Shown in pieces: positions 15,993-25,519 of a DNA stretch of 64,000 nt; the first letter of the stretch is position 1, and each line of letters starts with the position of its first letter. The translations under genes were made by a program, and so were the position numbers. The notes beneath the pieces are model-generated. The model was not told where the DNA came from and did no database searches. It was given only the letters and a program-made list of their open reading frames with translations. Source of the DNA: Glaciecola sp965658765 (GTDB lineage Bacteria; Pseudomonadota; Gammaproteobacteria; Enterobacterales; Alteromonadaceae). The stretch lies in contig CBFHTO010000007.1 in the NCBI GenBank assembly GCA_965658765.1, positions 17,273 through 81,272 on the forward strand, in the 5' to 3' direction.

Positions 15993-17600
15993 CTAATCCA
16001 TTAGTCCTTTGCTTTTGCAAATAAACGTTGGCTGGGAGTTCTCGTCTAGGTCAGGATGATCTAAGTTGTAGTGAAGCCCTCGGCTTTCTTTCCGTTCCAT
16101 TGCGCACATGACGATCAATTGCGCAACACAGATAAGGTTTCGCAGTTCCAGCATGTTATTGCTGACTTTAAAATTGGAATAATATTCATCCATTTCTTGT
16201 TTGAGTAGATTAATGCGCCTGAAAGCTCTTTCTAAGCGTTTGTCTGTTCTAACAATACCCACATAATCCCACATAAACAGACGCAATTCGTGCCAATTGT
16301 GCTGAATTATTACTGCCTCGTCAGAGTCTATTACTCTGCTTTCGTCCCATGGCTGAATAGAAATATCACTGACGTTGGCTATAGATTGACTGAGGATGTG
16401 TTTAGAGCCGGCATGCGCAAAAACAATGCACTCTAAAAGTGAGTTGCTCGCCATGCGATTCGCGCCATGTAAGCCGGTATATGCAACTTCACCGATGGCA
16501 TAAACGTTGTCTAGATTAGTTCTTGCATTTAAATCGGTTGCAACGCCACCACATGTGTAGTGAGCAGCAGGGACAACGGGTATGGCCTGCCTTGTGATAT
16601 CGATCCCTAAGGAGCGACATTTTCGATATATATTTGGAAAATGCTTCACAATGAAATCACTTGGTTTATCGCTGATGTCCAGATACATGCAATCTTCACC
16701 CAGTCGCTTCATTTCATAATCAATGGCTCGTGCAACAATATCGCGAGGTGCAAGGTCTCCTCTTTCGTCAAATCTATGCATGAATCGAGTGCCATCCTTA
16801 TGACATAATTGAGCACCCTCACCACGCAGTGCTTCACTTATCAAAAAGTTACCGGCATCTGGGTGATATAAACACGTTGGATGAAACTGATTGAACTCCA
16901 TATTTGCTATTTTGCAACCAGCCCTCCATGCCATCGCAATACCGTCTCCGCTTGATACATCCGGGTTTGAGGTGTATTGATACACTTTGCTACCTCCGCC
17001 GGTGGCAAGGGCGACAAAACGCGCTCTTATGACTTCAACTTGTTCCTTTTTACGATTCCATACATACGCGCCCACTACGTGATTATCTGACTTCGCCGTT
17101 TTTATCAGGTCTATCGCATTGTAACGCTCAAAAAGGTGTATGTTAGGATGATGTTTCACACTATCGGATAGAGTTGCTTGAACGGCTTCTCCTGTAGCAT
17201 CAGCAGCATGTAATATGCGTCTATGAGAATGCCCACCTTCTCGGGTTAAATGAAAGCGTAGCTCGCCATTTTCGTCCTTTTCTTGGTCGAAAGGAACACC
17301 TTTATTGATAAGCCACTGCATACTTTCCTTAGCGTTTTCAGCAGTATATCGAACGACATCAGGATCGCACAAACCAGCGCCAGCTTTAAGGGTATCTTGA
17401 ATATGGTTTTCGATACTATCGTTATCATCAAATACGGCTGCGATGCCGCCCTGAGCATATCTTGTGCTGCCCTCGTCCAAGTTGCTTTTGCTAAGCACAA
17501 TGACATTACAATTCTCTGCGCTGGTTAACGCTAAACTTAGACCCGCAGCGCCGCTACCGATGACAAGGAGGTCACAGGAGTGTTCAATTGTATTGTTCAT
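15993..17600 (-). CDS. nadB: L-aspartate oxidase
   Basis: Oxidises L-aspartate to iminoaspartate, the first step of de novo NAD synthesis; FAD enzyme, cytoplasmic. The FAD fingerprint GSGAAGLSLAL is near residue 15, TRYAQGGIAA and HSHRRILHA follow, then QFHPTCLYHP, EALRGEGA and GLHGANRMASNSLLE. The length of 535 is normal. ATG 17600 is used; a TTG one codon upstream is in the same frame. It is divergent from rpoE, a very common gammaproteobacterial arrangement. nadA and nadC are not in this window. Confidence 0.96.
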   Translation of the reverse strand: MNNTIEHSCDLLVIGSGAAGLSLALTSAENCNVIVLSKSNLDEGSTRYAQGGIAAVFDDNDSIENHIQDTLKAGAGLCDPDVVRYTAENAKESMQWLINKGVPFDQEKDENGELRFHLTREGGHSHRRILHAADATGEAVQATLSDSVKHHPNIHLFERYNAIDLIKTAKSDNHVVGAYVWNRKKEQVEVIRARFVALATGGGSKVYQYTSNPDVSSGDGIAMAWRAGCKIANMEFNQFHPTCLYHPDAGNFLISEALRGEGAQLCHKDGTRFMHRFDERGDLAPRDIVARAIDYEMKRLGEDCMYLDISDKPSDFIVKHFPNIYRKCRSLGIDITRQAIPVVPAAHYTCGGVATDLNARTNLDNVYAIGEVAYTGLHGANRMASNSLLECIVFAHAGSKHILSQSIANVSDISIQPWDESRVIDSDEAVIIQHNWHELRLFMWDYVGIVRTDKRLERAFRRINLLKQEMDEYYSNFKVSNNMLELRNLICVAQLIVMCAMERKESRGLHYNLDHPDLDENSQPTFICKSKGLMD

Positions 17601-17819
17601 CAAATATTTTTACCTTTTTATAGCGAATGCACTTTTATTGTAGAATTTATATGTTGCACATTAAAACGTTTGGCCAAGAAGATATAGGAAGATATAAAAC
17701 TTAGAAGTCTACAACACTAGTTTTTTTTGATAATACCCATATAAACACAAAACTAAAGAAGAAGTGTGCAAGCAAACGCATAAAAATCAATTTTATTACA
17801 TTAATAAAGTGATTTATAT

Positions 17820-17848
17820 CGAACTTAATGCGAAAGCTTGAGTCAATA
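17820..17848 (+). promoter_or_regulatory. Candidate sigma-E promoter upstream of rpoE
   Basis: CGAACTT (17820-17826) resembles the sigma-E -35 GGAACTT. After 16 bases comes TCAATA (17843-17848), close to a sigma-E -10. It lies about 55 bases before rpoE, as expected for the well-known autoregulation of this operon. Confidence 0.5.
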
Positions 17849-17901
17849 GTAGCAACTTGCCCGCTGCCATGTAGAAAGTAGCGAAAGGAGAAATGGCATT
17901 A

Positions 17902-18480
17902 ATGAGCGAGCAAAAGACAGATCATGAGTTAGTAAAGTTAGTCCAAAGTGGTAATAAAAACGCGTTTAACCTCCTAGTTATTCGCCATCAGAATAAAGTT
18001 ATGAATATTGTAGCTAGATATGTTAAAAATTCAGGTGACGTGGCAGATGTCACTCAAGAAGCGTTTATTAAAGCTTACAGGGCATTGCCTAACTTTAGAG
18101 GTGACAGCGCTTTTTACACTTGGTTGTATCGAATCGCGGTGAATTCAGCTAAGAATTACTTGACGTCGCAGGGGCGTAAGCCACCTGCTAGCGATGTAGA
18201 CGCGCAAGAAGCTGATTTTTATGACGGGAGTGACGCGTTAAAAGAGAACGCATCACCGGAGAAAACTTTGCTTTCTAATGAACTACAAGCAAAATTATTT
18301 GCCACAATAGAGAGCTTGCCAGATGACCTACGAGCGGCAATTACACTGCGCGAGATAGAGGGTTTAAGCTATGAGGAAATCGCCGCAGTCATGGAATGTC
18401 CAGTTGGAACGGTGCGTTCAAGGATATTTAGAGCACGAGAAGCCATCGATAAAGTCATAGTGCCCTTGACTCAGAATTGA
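17902..18480 (+). CDS. rpoE: RNA polymerase sigma factor RpoE (sigma-E)
   Basis: An extracytoplasmic-function sigma factor for the envelope stress response. The start MSEQKTDHELVKLV at 17902 matches the family N-terminus; ATG 17893 in frame sits too close to the AAAGGAG. Region 2 has DVTQEAFIKAYR and FRGDSAFYTWLYRIAVN; region 4 has LREIEGLSYEEIA and PVGTVRSRIFRAREAI. Length about 192. It heads rpoE-rseA-rseB-rseC, but is separated from rseA by 305 bases, which is unusual. Confidence 0.97.
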   Translation: MSEQKTDHELVKLVQSGNKNAFNLLVIRHQNKVMNIVARYVKNSGDVADVTQEAFIKAYRALPNFRGDSAFYTWLYRIAVNSAKNYLTSQGRKPPASDVDAQEADFYDGSDALKENASPEKTLLSNELQAKLFATIESLPDDLRAAITLREIEGLSYEEIAAVMECPVGTVRSRIFRAREAIDKVIVPLTQN

Positions 18481-18785
18481 TGAATAGCGGAAAATAATCG
18501 TTAGACATTCAATGGGCATTGGTACGTGGATATTGAGCCGATAAAAGTTGCCGCAAAAAGCATGGAACGAAAGAATTGAAAGTACGTTTGAAATCCATGA
18601 CCGCAAAAAAAGCAGGTAATGTAATACACGGCGCTGAATTTGTTGAGATTAGGGCGTTAGCCACAAACATAGTCTCGTGTTCAAGTGTAGAAAAAATGAA
18701 CTTGATGCATAGATAGATAGTCGTAGCGTCGTATTGAGAAAAACAAGTTAACATTAACAACAACGTTGTTTGGGAAAATAGGTGT
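18481..18785 (+). promoter_or_regulatory. Long rpoE-rseA spacer with a possible second sigma-E promoter
   Basis: This 305-base gap holds no recognisable gene. GAACTT (18698-18703), then 17 bases, then TCGTA (18721-18725) loosely resembles a sigma-E promoter about 60 bases before rseA. There is no terminator with a T-tract. The stretch could be a long leader or hold a small RNA; nothing else is seen. Confidence 0.3.
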
Positions 18786-19409
18786 ATGACACAAGAGTAC
18801 GAAAACATTTCCGCATGGGTAGATGGTGATTCGGTCGATGGTGATATAAGCGCTGAGGTGTTTAACGATCCAGTCCTTAGAGCTAAATGGAAAAGCTATC
18901 ATCTCACAAGAGACCTATTGAGAAATGACATGTCAAATGACGTTAGTTTCGATATCAGCGATAAAGTTGCCCAAGCTCTGCAGTCCGAGCTCGACATTGT
19001 GGCACCTAAACGCACATGGCGTGATACTCCATTAGGCGCGACTGTAGTACCTCTGATAAAACAAAGTGGACAATGGGCAGTAGCTGCTTGTGTTACTGCA
19101 ATGGTGATCTTTGGTTATCAGACATTTAATCAACCTGAGGTAACTCAACCATTTATGACCGCTCCTCCAGTAATTGGCCCTCAAGGTGGAATGGCTCCAG
19201 TTAGTTTGCAGCAGACAAGAGATGTAGAACAAGACCGTATGACACAGCTTCTAGAGCAACGTCGTCAGATCAACGCCTTGATTCAAGATCATATGAGACA
19301 ACAAAAGTTAAAGACGGTCATCAACAAATCGTCCGCGCAAAGCGAAGTAACGAACTCTGATGCCTCAAATGGCGAAGACGGCAGTGGCGCTAATAGCTCA
19401 AACCAATAA
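18786..19409 (+). CDS. rseA: Anti-sigma-E factor RseA
   Basis: A single-pass inner membrane protein that holds RpoE inactive until DegS and RseP cleave it. The cytoplasmic N-terminal domain opens ISAWVDGDSVDGD and contains the WKSYHLTRDLLR helix that grips sigma. One membrane segment is at about residues 95-113. The periplasmic part (about 115-207) ends in a Gln-rich coiled stretch and Ser/Asn-rich tail. AGG precedes ATG 18786. It is followed after one base by rseB. The N-terminus appears complete, so the long upstream gap is not a truncation. Confidence 0.93.
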   Translation: MTQEYENISAWVDGDSVDGDISAEVFNDPVLRAKWKSYHLTRDLLRNDMSNDVSFDISDKVAQALQSELDIVAPKRTWRDTPLGATVVPLIKQSGQWAVAACVTAMVIFGYQTFNQPEVTQPFMTAPPVIGPQGGMAPVSLQQTRDVEQDRMTQLLEQRRQINALIQDHMRQQKLKTVINKSSAQSEVTNSDASNGEDGSGANSSNQ

Positions 19410-19410
19410 A

Positions 19411-20526
19411 ATGGTACATCGAAGCCATACTGAAGAGCCTTATTGCGTTTTATCGCTTAAGGTTCTTTTTTTATTTTCGCTACTCATAGTAGGTCTTTCC
19501 TTCAAAGTTTTCGCCTTACCGCAAGTATCAGGTGATGATAACAACCAAACAAAAGTATTATCCGAAAAATCAGATGGGTTAATTTCTGAGGTAGAAAATG
19601 ACAATGAAGACTCAGCTCCAAGTCCAGTTTTGCCTACGACTGCGCAAGAGTGGATACAACGTCTATCTTCAATAAGCAGCTCTCTTTCTTACGAAGTTTC
19701 TTACGTTGTTTCAGCCCCAAATAAAGAAACTTTGCCCTTTAAGTGGCGCCATGCAAAATTTGATAATGGTGATGTGATAGAACAACTTAGCCTTTTAAAT
19801 GGACCGGGATACGAACAAATAAGAATAAATAATAAGATAAGTGTTTTCGAGCCCGGTTTTAGCCCATATAGTGTTCGCGCGTTTGCGATAGACGGCCCTA
19901 TACCACGCGCCTTTTTGCACGAACCTAGCGCTTTGTATGATGCTTACGATGTGTTGCTAATGGGCAGAGATCGAATTTCAGGGCGTATGTCGCAGCAAAT
20001 CAGAGTAATTAGTAAAGACCAAACTCGTTATGGGTATCACCTATGGTTAGACGAAAAGACCGGAATGCTATTGAAACTTAATATGTATGATCTGGATGGT
20101 CGTTTGCTAGAACAAATACAAATTACTCAAGTGAGTATAGGGGATAGCGTGAAGTCATTTTTTGAAAATATTCAAAGTGACCAAATGCCTCCTGTTGTGT
20201 CTAATTCTCGAGGGGCTCAAGACCCTTTGCCTTGGACTTTATCTTATTTGCCGATTGGTATGCGGACCATAAAATCTAATCTACGTAGAGTTGCAGTTAC
20301 AGGCCAAGCTGCTGAATATATGATGCTAAGCGATGGCTTAGTTGACGTCTCTGTATACGTGACTACTGCCTTACCGGGCGGACAAGATGAATTAAGTTTA
20401 GCAAATGATAGTACTTCGCTAGTTTCTTTGTCTAATGGGCGTATTCAAGTGACAGTGGTGGGTGAAGTTCCCATTAGCACCGCTGATAAGATTGCTAACT
20501 CAATTGTGCTCTCGGAGCTAAATTAA
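19411..20526 (+). CDS. rseB: Sigma-E regulatory protein RseB (MucB)
   Basis: A periplasmic protein that binds the RseA periplasmic domain and mislocalised LPS or lipoproteins, tuning RseA cleavage. An N-terminal hydrophobic segment (about 13-37) serves as signal sequence. The MucB/RseB fold follows, with WIQRLSSISSSLSYEVSYV and the C-terminal LSDGLVDVSVYV. ATG 19411 starts one base after the rseA stop; an upstream in-frame ATG at 19360 would overlap rseA by 50 bases and is not preferred. An acidic, Ser-rich linker (about 38-75) precedes the domain and is longer than usual. Confidence 0.92.
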   Translation: MVHRSHTEEPYCVLSLKVLFLFSLLIVGLSFKVFALPQVSGDDNNQTKVLSEKSDGLISEVENDNEDSAPSPVLPTTAQEWIQRLSSISSSLSYEVSYVVSAPNKETLPFKWRHAKFDNGDVIEQLSLLNGPGYEQIRINNKISVFEPGFSPYSVRAFAIDGPIPRAFLHEPSALYDAYDVLLMGRDRISGRMSQQIRVISKDQTRYGYHLWLDEKTGMLLKLNMYDLDGRLLEQIQITQVSIGDSVKSFFENIQSDQMPPVVSNSRGAQDPLPWTLSYLPIGMRTIKSNLRRVAVTGQAAEYMMLSDGLVDVSVYVTTALPGGQDELSLANDSTSLVSLSNGRIQVTVVGEVPISTADKIANSIVLSELN

Positions 20527-20554
20527 TGCAGACTCTATTGATTGAGATAATCAA

Positions 20555-21034
20555 ATGATTGAAGAAATAGGCAGAGTTGTTGCGCTCGAAGGGCCGAAAG
20601 CTTGGGTAGAAACACAAATCAAAACAACTTGTACTAGTTGCAAAGCAAGTGATTCGTGTCCAACGAGCACGATAGCAAAAGCCTTTAATCCCCACAAAGA
20701 GCACATTTTAATAGAGCCAACTCAGCCATTGAAAGTCGGGCAATATGTAAAAATTGGGATACATGAGTCAGCCTTGTTACAAGCATCTATCCTTATTTAT
20801 TTGTTTCCTTTATTTGCTCTTATTTTAAGCGCTGTTGGAATAAAGTGGTTAATGCCTGCTTTGCACGAGTTAGGTATACTGTTTATAGCGAGCGGCTTCG
20901 CGTTTATTGCACTTTGGTTCGCGTCTCGCTATTCAAAAAAACATAAACACTTATATGCGCCAATCTTTTTAGGCGCGGTTAATTCTCAGGTAACGCTATT
21001 AAAAGGCGAGATACCTATGCAGAAACTACACTGA
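20555..21034 (+). CDS. rseC: Sigma-E regulatory protein RseC (MucC)
   Basis: A small inner membrane protein of 159 residues ending the rpoE operon. The soluble N-terminal part has a cysteine cluster (CTSCKASDSC, near residues 28-37) typical of RseC and suggestive of an iron-sulfur or redox role. Two membrane helices follow at about 76-98 and 103-125. RseC/RsxC-type links to electron transport and SoxR reduction are reported in E. coli, but its role here is inferred. It is 28 bases after rseB. Confidence 0.9.
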   Translation: MIEEIGRVVALEGPKAWVETQIKTTCTSCKASDSCPTSTIAKAFNPHKEHILIEPTQPLKVGQYVKIGIHESALLQASILIYLFPLFALILSAVGIKWLMPALHELGILFIASGFAFIALWFASRYSKKHKHLYAPIFLGAVNSQVTLLKGEIPMQKLH

Positions 21035-21251
21035 CATTCTTTGTAACATTTTCCGCACAGCACAATTCGAATTTTTCCTCAATACTATGCTCTTAAGATG
21101 GTAAATAGCTTTCTTTAGTCGCAATTTAGCTCTCAAAACGGTAATATCCGCATGTTTTTTATCGTGGCACAGATGCGCCATAAAGTTTTTATCATTTGTT
21201 TTTCCAAGGATAGGAAGAACTTCATTGACATATTTAGGTACGTCTCAGTTT

Positions 21252-23048
21252 ATGCAACTTAAAAATATTCGCAATTTCAGTATCATTGCTCACATTGACC
21301 ACGGGAAGTCGACTCTTTCAGATCGCTTAATTCAAGAATGTGGCGGTTTGACAAATCGAGAGATGGCTGAACAAGTTCTAGATTCAATGGACATCGAGCG
21401 AGAGCGTGGGATTACAATAAAAGCGCAAAGCGTAACATTGCTATATAAGGCAAAAGACGGCGAAATTTACCAATTAAACTTCATTGACACCCCTGGACAT
21501 GTAGACTTTACATATGAGGTGTCACGCTCGTTAGCTGCATGTGAAGGCGCTTTATTGGTAGTCGATGCTGGTCAGGGCGTAGAAGCACAGACCTTAGCAA
21601 ATTGTTACACTGCAATTGATCTAGACATGGAAGTAGTTCCAATCTTAAATAAAATTGATTTACCTCAGGCCGAGCCCGACAGAGTAGCAGAAGAAATTGA
21701 AGACATCGTTGGCATCGACGCTATTGATGCCGTGCGATGCTCAGCGAAGACTGGCGTCGGTATCATTGACGTATTAGAAGTCATTGTGAATCAAATACCG
21801 CCCCCGCTTGGTGACGCAGAAGCGCCGCTTGAAGCTCTTATCATTGACTCATGGTTTGATAATTATCAGGGTGTTGTTAGTTTAGTTAGGATCGTAAACG
21901 GTGAACTTAATTCAAAAGATAAAATTAAGATCATGTCAACTGGGCAAGTACATCAAGCAGATAAAATTGGTGTTTTTACGCCAAAGCAAACAGAAAAACC
22001 AACTCTGAAAACGGGTGAGGTAGGCTTTATTATCGCGGGTATAAAAGAAATTCACGGTGCGCCAGTTGGCGATACAATTACCTTGGCAAAGCGTCCTGTA
22101 GAAAAAGCCTTGCCTGGATTTCAGAAAATTAAACCCCAAGTTTATGCTGGTCTGTTTCCCGTTAGTTCAGACGATTACGAGGATTTTAGAGATGCGCTTG
22201 CTAAGTTAAGCCTGAACGACGCTTCACTATTTTACGAGCCAGAGAGTTCTACTGCTTTGGGCTTTGGCTTCAGAATTGGCTTTTTGGGCATGTTGCATAT
22301 GGAAATTATCCAAGAGCGGCTTGAGCGTGAGTATGACTTAGACCTAATTACGACCGCCCCGACAGTAATTTATGAAGTAAAAACCACCAAGGGTGACATA
22401 GTCAAAGTAGATAATCCTTCAAAGCTCCCTCCAATAAACGATATCGAAGAAATCAGAGAGCCTATTGTTACTGCAAATATATTGGTGCCGCAAGATTACT
22501 TAGGAAATGTCATTACATTATGTGTCGAGAAACGTGGCATGCAAACGAGCATGGTATATCATGGTAAACAAGTAGCAATTACTTATGACTTACCAATGGC
22601 CGAGGTGGTTTTAGACTTTTTCGATAGATTAAAGTCAACGAGTCGAGGTTTTGCCTCTCTTGATTACAATTTTACGCGTTTTCAATCTGCCAATATGGTT
22701 CGACTTGACATACTTATTAACGCCGAACGTGTGGATGCCCTAGCGATAATAACTCATAGGGATAACGCCGCTCATAGAGGTCGTGATTTGGTCGATAAAC
22801 TTAAAGAGCTCATTCCTCGGCAAATGTTTGATATTGCTATTCAAGCGGCAATCGGAAATCAAATTGTGGCGCGAAGTACTGTCAAACAACTTCGTAAAAA
22901 CGTTATCGCTAAGTGCTATGGTGGTGATGTGAGCCGTAAGAAAAAGCTTCTTCAAAAACAAAAAGAAGGTAAAAAACGCATGAAGCAAGTAGGTAACGTA
23001 GAATTACCTCAAGATGCCTTCTTAGCAATCCTAAAGGTGGATAATTAA
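21252..23048 (+). CDS. lepA: Elongation factor 4 (LepA)
   Basis: A ribosome-associated GTPase that helps initiation and biogenesis and can back-translocate stalled ribosomes. G1 is AHIDHGKST, G3 DTPGHVDF, G4 NKIDLP. The C-terminal LepA domain has FTRFQSANMVRLD and ends KRMKQVGNVELPQ. ATG 21252 gives the family start MQLKNIRNFSIIAH. A TTG at 21225 has a better ribosome site (GGAAG) and would add nine residues, so the start is ambiguous. The stop overlaps the lepB start (TAATG). Confidence 0.96.
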   Translation: MQLKNIRNFSIIAHIDHGKSTLSDRLIQECGGLTNREMAEQVLDSMDIERERGITIKAQSVTLLYKAKDGEIYQLNFIDTPGHVDFTYEVSRSLAACEGALLVVDAGQGVEAQTLANCYTAIDLDMEVVPILNKIDLPQAEPDRVAEEIEDIVGIDAIDAVRCSAKTGVGIIDVLEVIVNQIPPPLGDAEAPLEALIIDSWFDNYQGVVSLVRIVNGELNSKDKIKIMSTGQVHQADKIGVFTPKQTEKPTLKTGEVGFIIAGIKEIHGAPVGDTITLAKRPVEKALPGFQKIKPQVYAGLFPVSSDDYEDFRDALAKLSLNDASLFYEPESSTALGFGFRIGFLGMLHMEIIQERLEREYDLDLITTAPTVIYEVKTTKGDIVKVDNPSKLPPINDIEEIREPIVTANILVPQDYLGNVITLCVEKRGMQTSMVYHGKQVAITYDLPMAEVVLDFFDRLKSTSRGFASLDYNFTRFQSANMVRLDILINAERVDALAIITHRDNAAHRGRDLVDKLKELIPRQMFDIAIQAAIGNQIVARSTVKQLRKNVIAKCYGGDVSRKKKLLQKQKEGKKRMKQVGNVELPQDAFLAILKVDN

Positions 23049-23926
23049 TGGCGAATTATTTTTCAATATTTTTGGTGGCAGTGAGTTTTATTACAGGTGT
23101 TGTGTGGTTAGCGTATTCGCTCTTTTTTGCACCGAAGAAAAACAAGGCTAGCTTAAATGTTGATAGCGGTGGCTCAAGTGCACTTGCTCTCGATTCTGAC
23201 GCAAGTGAGATGCCGCCGGCAGTTGACTTTTGTAAACAGATGTTCCCGATATTCTTCGGGGTCATGATTTTCCGCTCGTTTCTCTTTGAACCTTTTCAGA
23301 TCCCTTCTGGCTCAATGTTCCCTACGCTATTAGTGGGAGATTTTTTGTTAGTTGAAAAGTACGCTTATAGCCTGAAAGACCCTGTTGCACGCAATGAAAT
23401 TTTAAAAACCGGTGAAGTCAAACGTGGAGACGTTGTCGTGTTTAAATATCCAGATGATCCGTCAATTGATTACATCAAACGAGTTGTAGGCTTACCAGGG
23501 GAGACTATTTATTATCGTGGCAAACGTATTTTTATTCAAGCACCTTGTGAACAAGGAGCACCATGCCCACCAGAGCGCATAGTCGAACTGAACCCAGAGG
23601 GTCGGAGTGATTTTATGCAGGGCGGGACACGATTGACACTATTTACAGAGCAACTCGGTGAGGCGACACATCAAATTCTACAAAATCCTCGTCGGCTAGA
23701 AGCTCCAGGTAAATATGTTATCCCTGAGGGTGAGTATTTTGTTATGGGTGATAATCGCGATAACTCGCAGGATTCGCGTTTCTGGGGTTATGTACCGGAA
23801 GAAAACTTAGTCGGAAGAGCTGTGTTCGTGTGGATGAGCTTTGAATTTGGCCGTACGCCAGATGACTTCCTGCCTACATTTATCCCAACCGATGTCCGCT
23901 TTGAGCGTATAGGGGCGATTCAATAA
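23048..23926 (+). CDS. lepB: Signal peptidase I
   Basis: The inner membrane peptidase that removes signal peptides from secreted proteins. Two N-terminal membrane segments lie at about 4-27 and 62-80. The catalytic serine is Ser89 in PSGSM and the lysine is Lys144 in DYIKRVVGLPGE, close to the E. coli numbers. Box E, MGDNRDNSQDSRFWG, is present. The length of 292 is a little under E. coli. It is coupled to lepA by a one-base overlap and is 4 bases from rnc. Confidence 0.97.
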   Translation: MANYFSIFLVAVSFITGVVWLAYSLFFAPKKNKASLNVDSGGSSALALDSDASEMPPAVDFCKQMFPIFFGVMIFRSFLFEPFQIPSGSMFPTLLVGDFLLVEKYAYSLKDPVARNEILKTGEVKRGDVVVFKYPDDPSIDYIKRVVGLPGETIYYRGKRIFIQAPCEQGAPCPPERIVELNPEGRSDFMQGGTRLTLFTEQLGEATHQILQNPRRLEAPGKYVIPEGEYFVMGDNRDNSQDSRFWGYVPEENLVGRAVFVWMSFEFGRTPDDFLPTFIPTDVRFERIGAIQ

Positions 23927-23930
23927 GCGC

Positions 23931-24611
23931 ATGAAAAAATTGTCAATCAATCAGAAGCTATTGGATAAATTGAATTACAAATTTTCAGATGCAAGTTTGC
24001 TTCAACAAGCCCTGACACACCGAAGCGCGAAGAAGCAACATAACGAGCGTCTGGAGTTTTTAGGCGATGCTGTGCTCGGCATGGTGATCGCAGATGCCGT
24101 ATATCATAAGTTCCCTAAGTTGCCTGAGGGTAAGTTGACCCGCATGCGCTCCAACTTGGTCAAAGGCGAAACACTTGCAACAATTGCTAGAGAACTTGCT
24201 TTAGGCGAGCTAATTAGCCTTGGCTCTGGTGAAATGAAGAGCGGAGGACACCGCCGAGACTCGATACTCGCAGACGCGGTAGAGGCTATATTAGGCGCTA
24301 TATACTTGGATTCTGGATTTGAGTCAGTCGAACGAGTTATTTTAGAGCTCTTCTCTAGTCGAATCGATAGTTTGGACCCAAGTATTCAAATTAAGGACAG
24401 TAAAACACAACTACAAGAATATTTGCAGTCTCGACAGTTGGATTTGCCTGAATATAACGTAATTGACGTAACCGGAAAGGACCATGCCCAAACTTTTACG
24501 GTTGAATGTGTTATACAGGCCTTAGAACTTAATCGCAAAGGCGTTGGACGTAGTCGCCGGATCGCTGAGCAAACTGCGGCAAAGTCTGCATTAGAGAAAA
24601 TTAACTCATGA
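23931..24611 (+). CDS. rnc: Ribonuclease III
   Basis: A double-strand-specific endoribonuclease for rRNA processing and mRNA or sRNA turnover. The signature ERLEFLGDAVLGMVIAD holds catalytic Glu/Asp residues, and the second metal-site motif DAVEAILGAIYLD follows. A double-stranded RNA-binding domain covers about 153-224 (TQLQEYLQS, RRIAEQTAAKSAL). The length of 226 is normal. The last four bases overlap era (ATGA), the usual lepB-rnc-era coupling. Confidence 0.97.
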   Translation: MKKLSINQKLLDKLNYKFSDASLLQQALTHRSAKKQHNERLEFLGDAVLGMVIADAVYHKFPKLPEGKLTRMRSNLVKGETLATIARELALGELISLGSGEMKSGGHRRDSILADAVEAILGAIYLDSGFESVERVILELFSSRIDSLDPSIQIKDSKTQLQEYLQSRQLDLPEYNVIDVTGKDHAQTFTVECVIQALELNRKGVGRSRRIAEQTAAKSALEKINS

Positions 24612-25510
24612 TTGAAACACAATGCGGTATGATCGCCATCGTCGGTAGACCAAATGTGGGTAAGTCGACCATTTTGAATCGAATTTTAGGTCAAAAAGTA
24701 AGCATTACTTCCCGTAAGCCACAAACTACCCGCCATCGAATTATGGGTATAGATACCCAAGACAATAAACAAGCGGTATACGTTGATACGCCTGGATTGC
24801 ACATTGAAGAAAAGCGTGCAATCAATCGTTTAATGAACAAAGCCGCATCAAGCTCTTTGGCCGATGTTTCTTTGGTTTTGTTTGTTGTAGAGGGTACCCG
24901 TTGGACTGAAGACGACGAGATGGTGCTCGAGAAAATCAAACAATCTGGACGTAAATGCTGGCTCATCGTCAATAAAATAGACAAGGTAAGTGAGCAAGGG
25001 GACTTATTAGATACACTTTCAGAATTAAACAAAAAGCACGAATTTGCTCATTTATTGCCTATCTCTGCTAAGCAAGGAAAGCAAATTGAAAATCTTCGGC
25101 AATTAATATTTTCACAGTTGCCCGAAAGCGAGTTTATCTTTCCAGAGGATTACGTCACTGATCGTTCCTCACGCTTTATGGCCGCGGAGATCATTCGTGA
25201 AAAACTCATGCGTTTTACAGGAGATGAACTTCCTTATTCAACTACCGTAGAAATTGAGCAATTTAAATTAACGGCCAGTGGTGTCTACCATATTCATGGC
25301 TTGATTTTAGTAGAAAGACCAAGCCAAAAGCCAATGGTCATAGGTAAAAATGGCGCCCATATAAAGACTATGGGTGCTGAGGCCCGAAAAGATATGGAAC
25401 AGTTGTTTGATAACAAAGTATTCTTAGAATTATGGGTAAAAGTCAAATCTGGTTGGGCAGACGATGAACGAGCCCTTCGCTCATTAGGGTATGAAGAAGA
25501 CTATCGTTAA
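24608..25510 (+). CDS. era: GTPase Era
   Basis: An essential GTPase that binds the 3' end of 16S rRNA during 30S assembly. G1 GRPNVGKST, G3 DTPGLH and G4 NKID are present, with a C-terminal KH domain carrying VIGKNGAHIK. Length 300. In many gammaproteobacteria era is followed by recO and pdxJ; here pdxH follows 9 bases later. Cotranscription with lepB and rnc is likely from the overlap. Confidence 0.97.
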   Translation: MIETQCGMIAIVGRPNVGKSTILNRILGQKVSITSRKPQTTRHRIMGIDTQDNKQAVYVDTPGLHIEEKRAINRLMNKAASSSLADVSLVLFVVEGTRWTEDDEMVLEKIKQSGRKCWLIVNKIDKVSEQGDLLDTLSELNKKHEFAHLLPISAKQGKQIENLRQLIFSQLPESEFIFPEDYVTDRSSRFMAAEIIREKLMRFTGDELPYSTTVEIEQFKLTASGVYHIHGLILVERPSQKPMVIGKNGAHIKTMGAEARKDMEQLFDNKVFLELWVKVKSGWADDERALRSLGYEEDYR

Positions 25511-25519
25511 GGTGAAAGA

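Noticed and set aside
18481..18785. Possible frameshifted extra N-terminus of rseA
   Set aside because: RseA already has its complete sigma-binding N-terminus from 18786, and the gap has stops in all plus frames.
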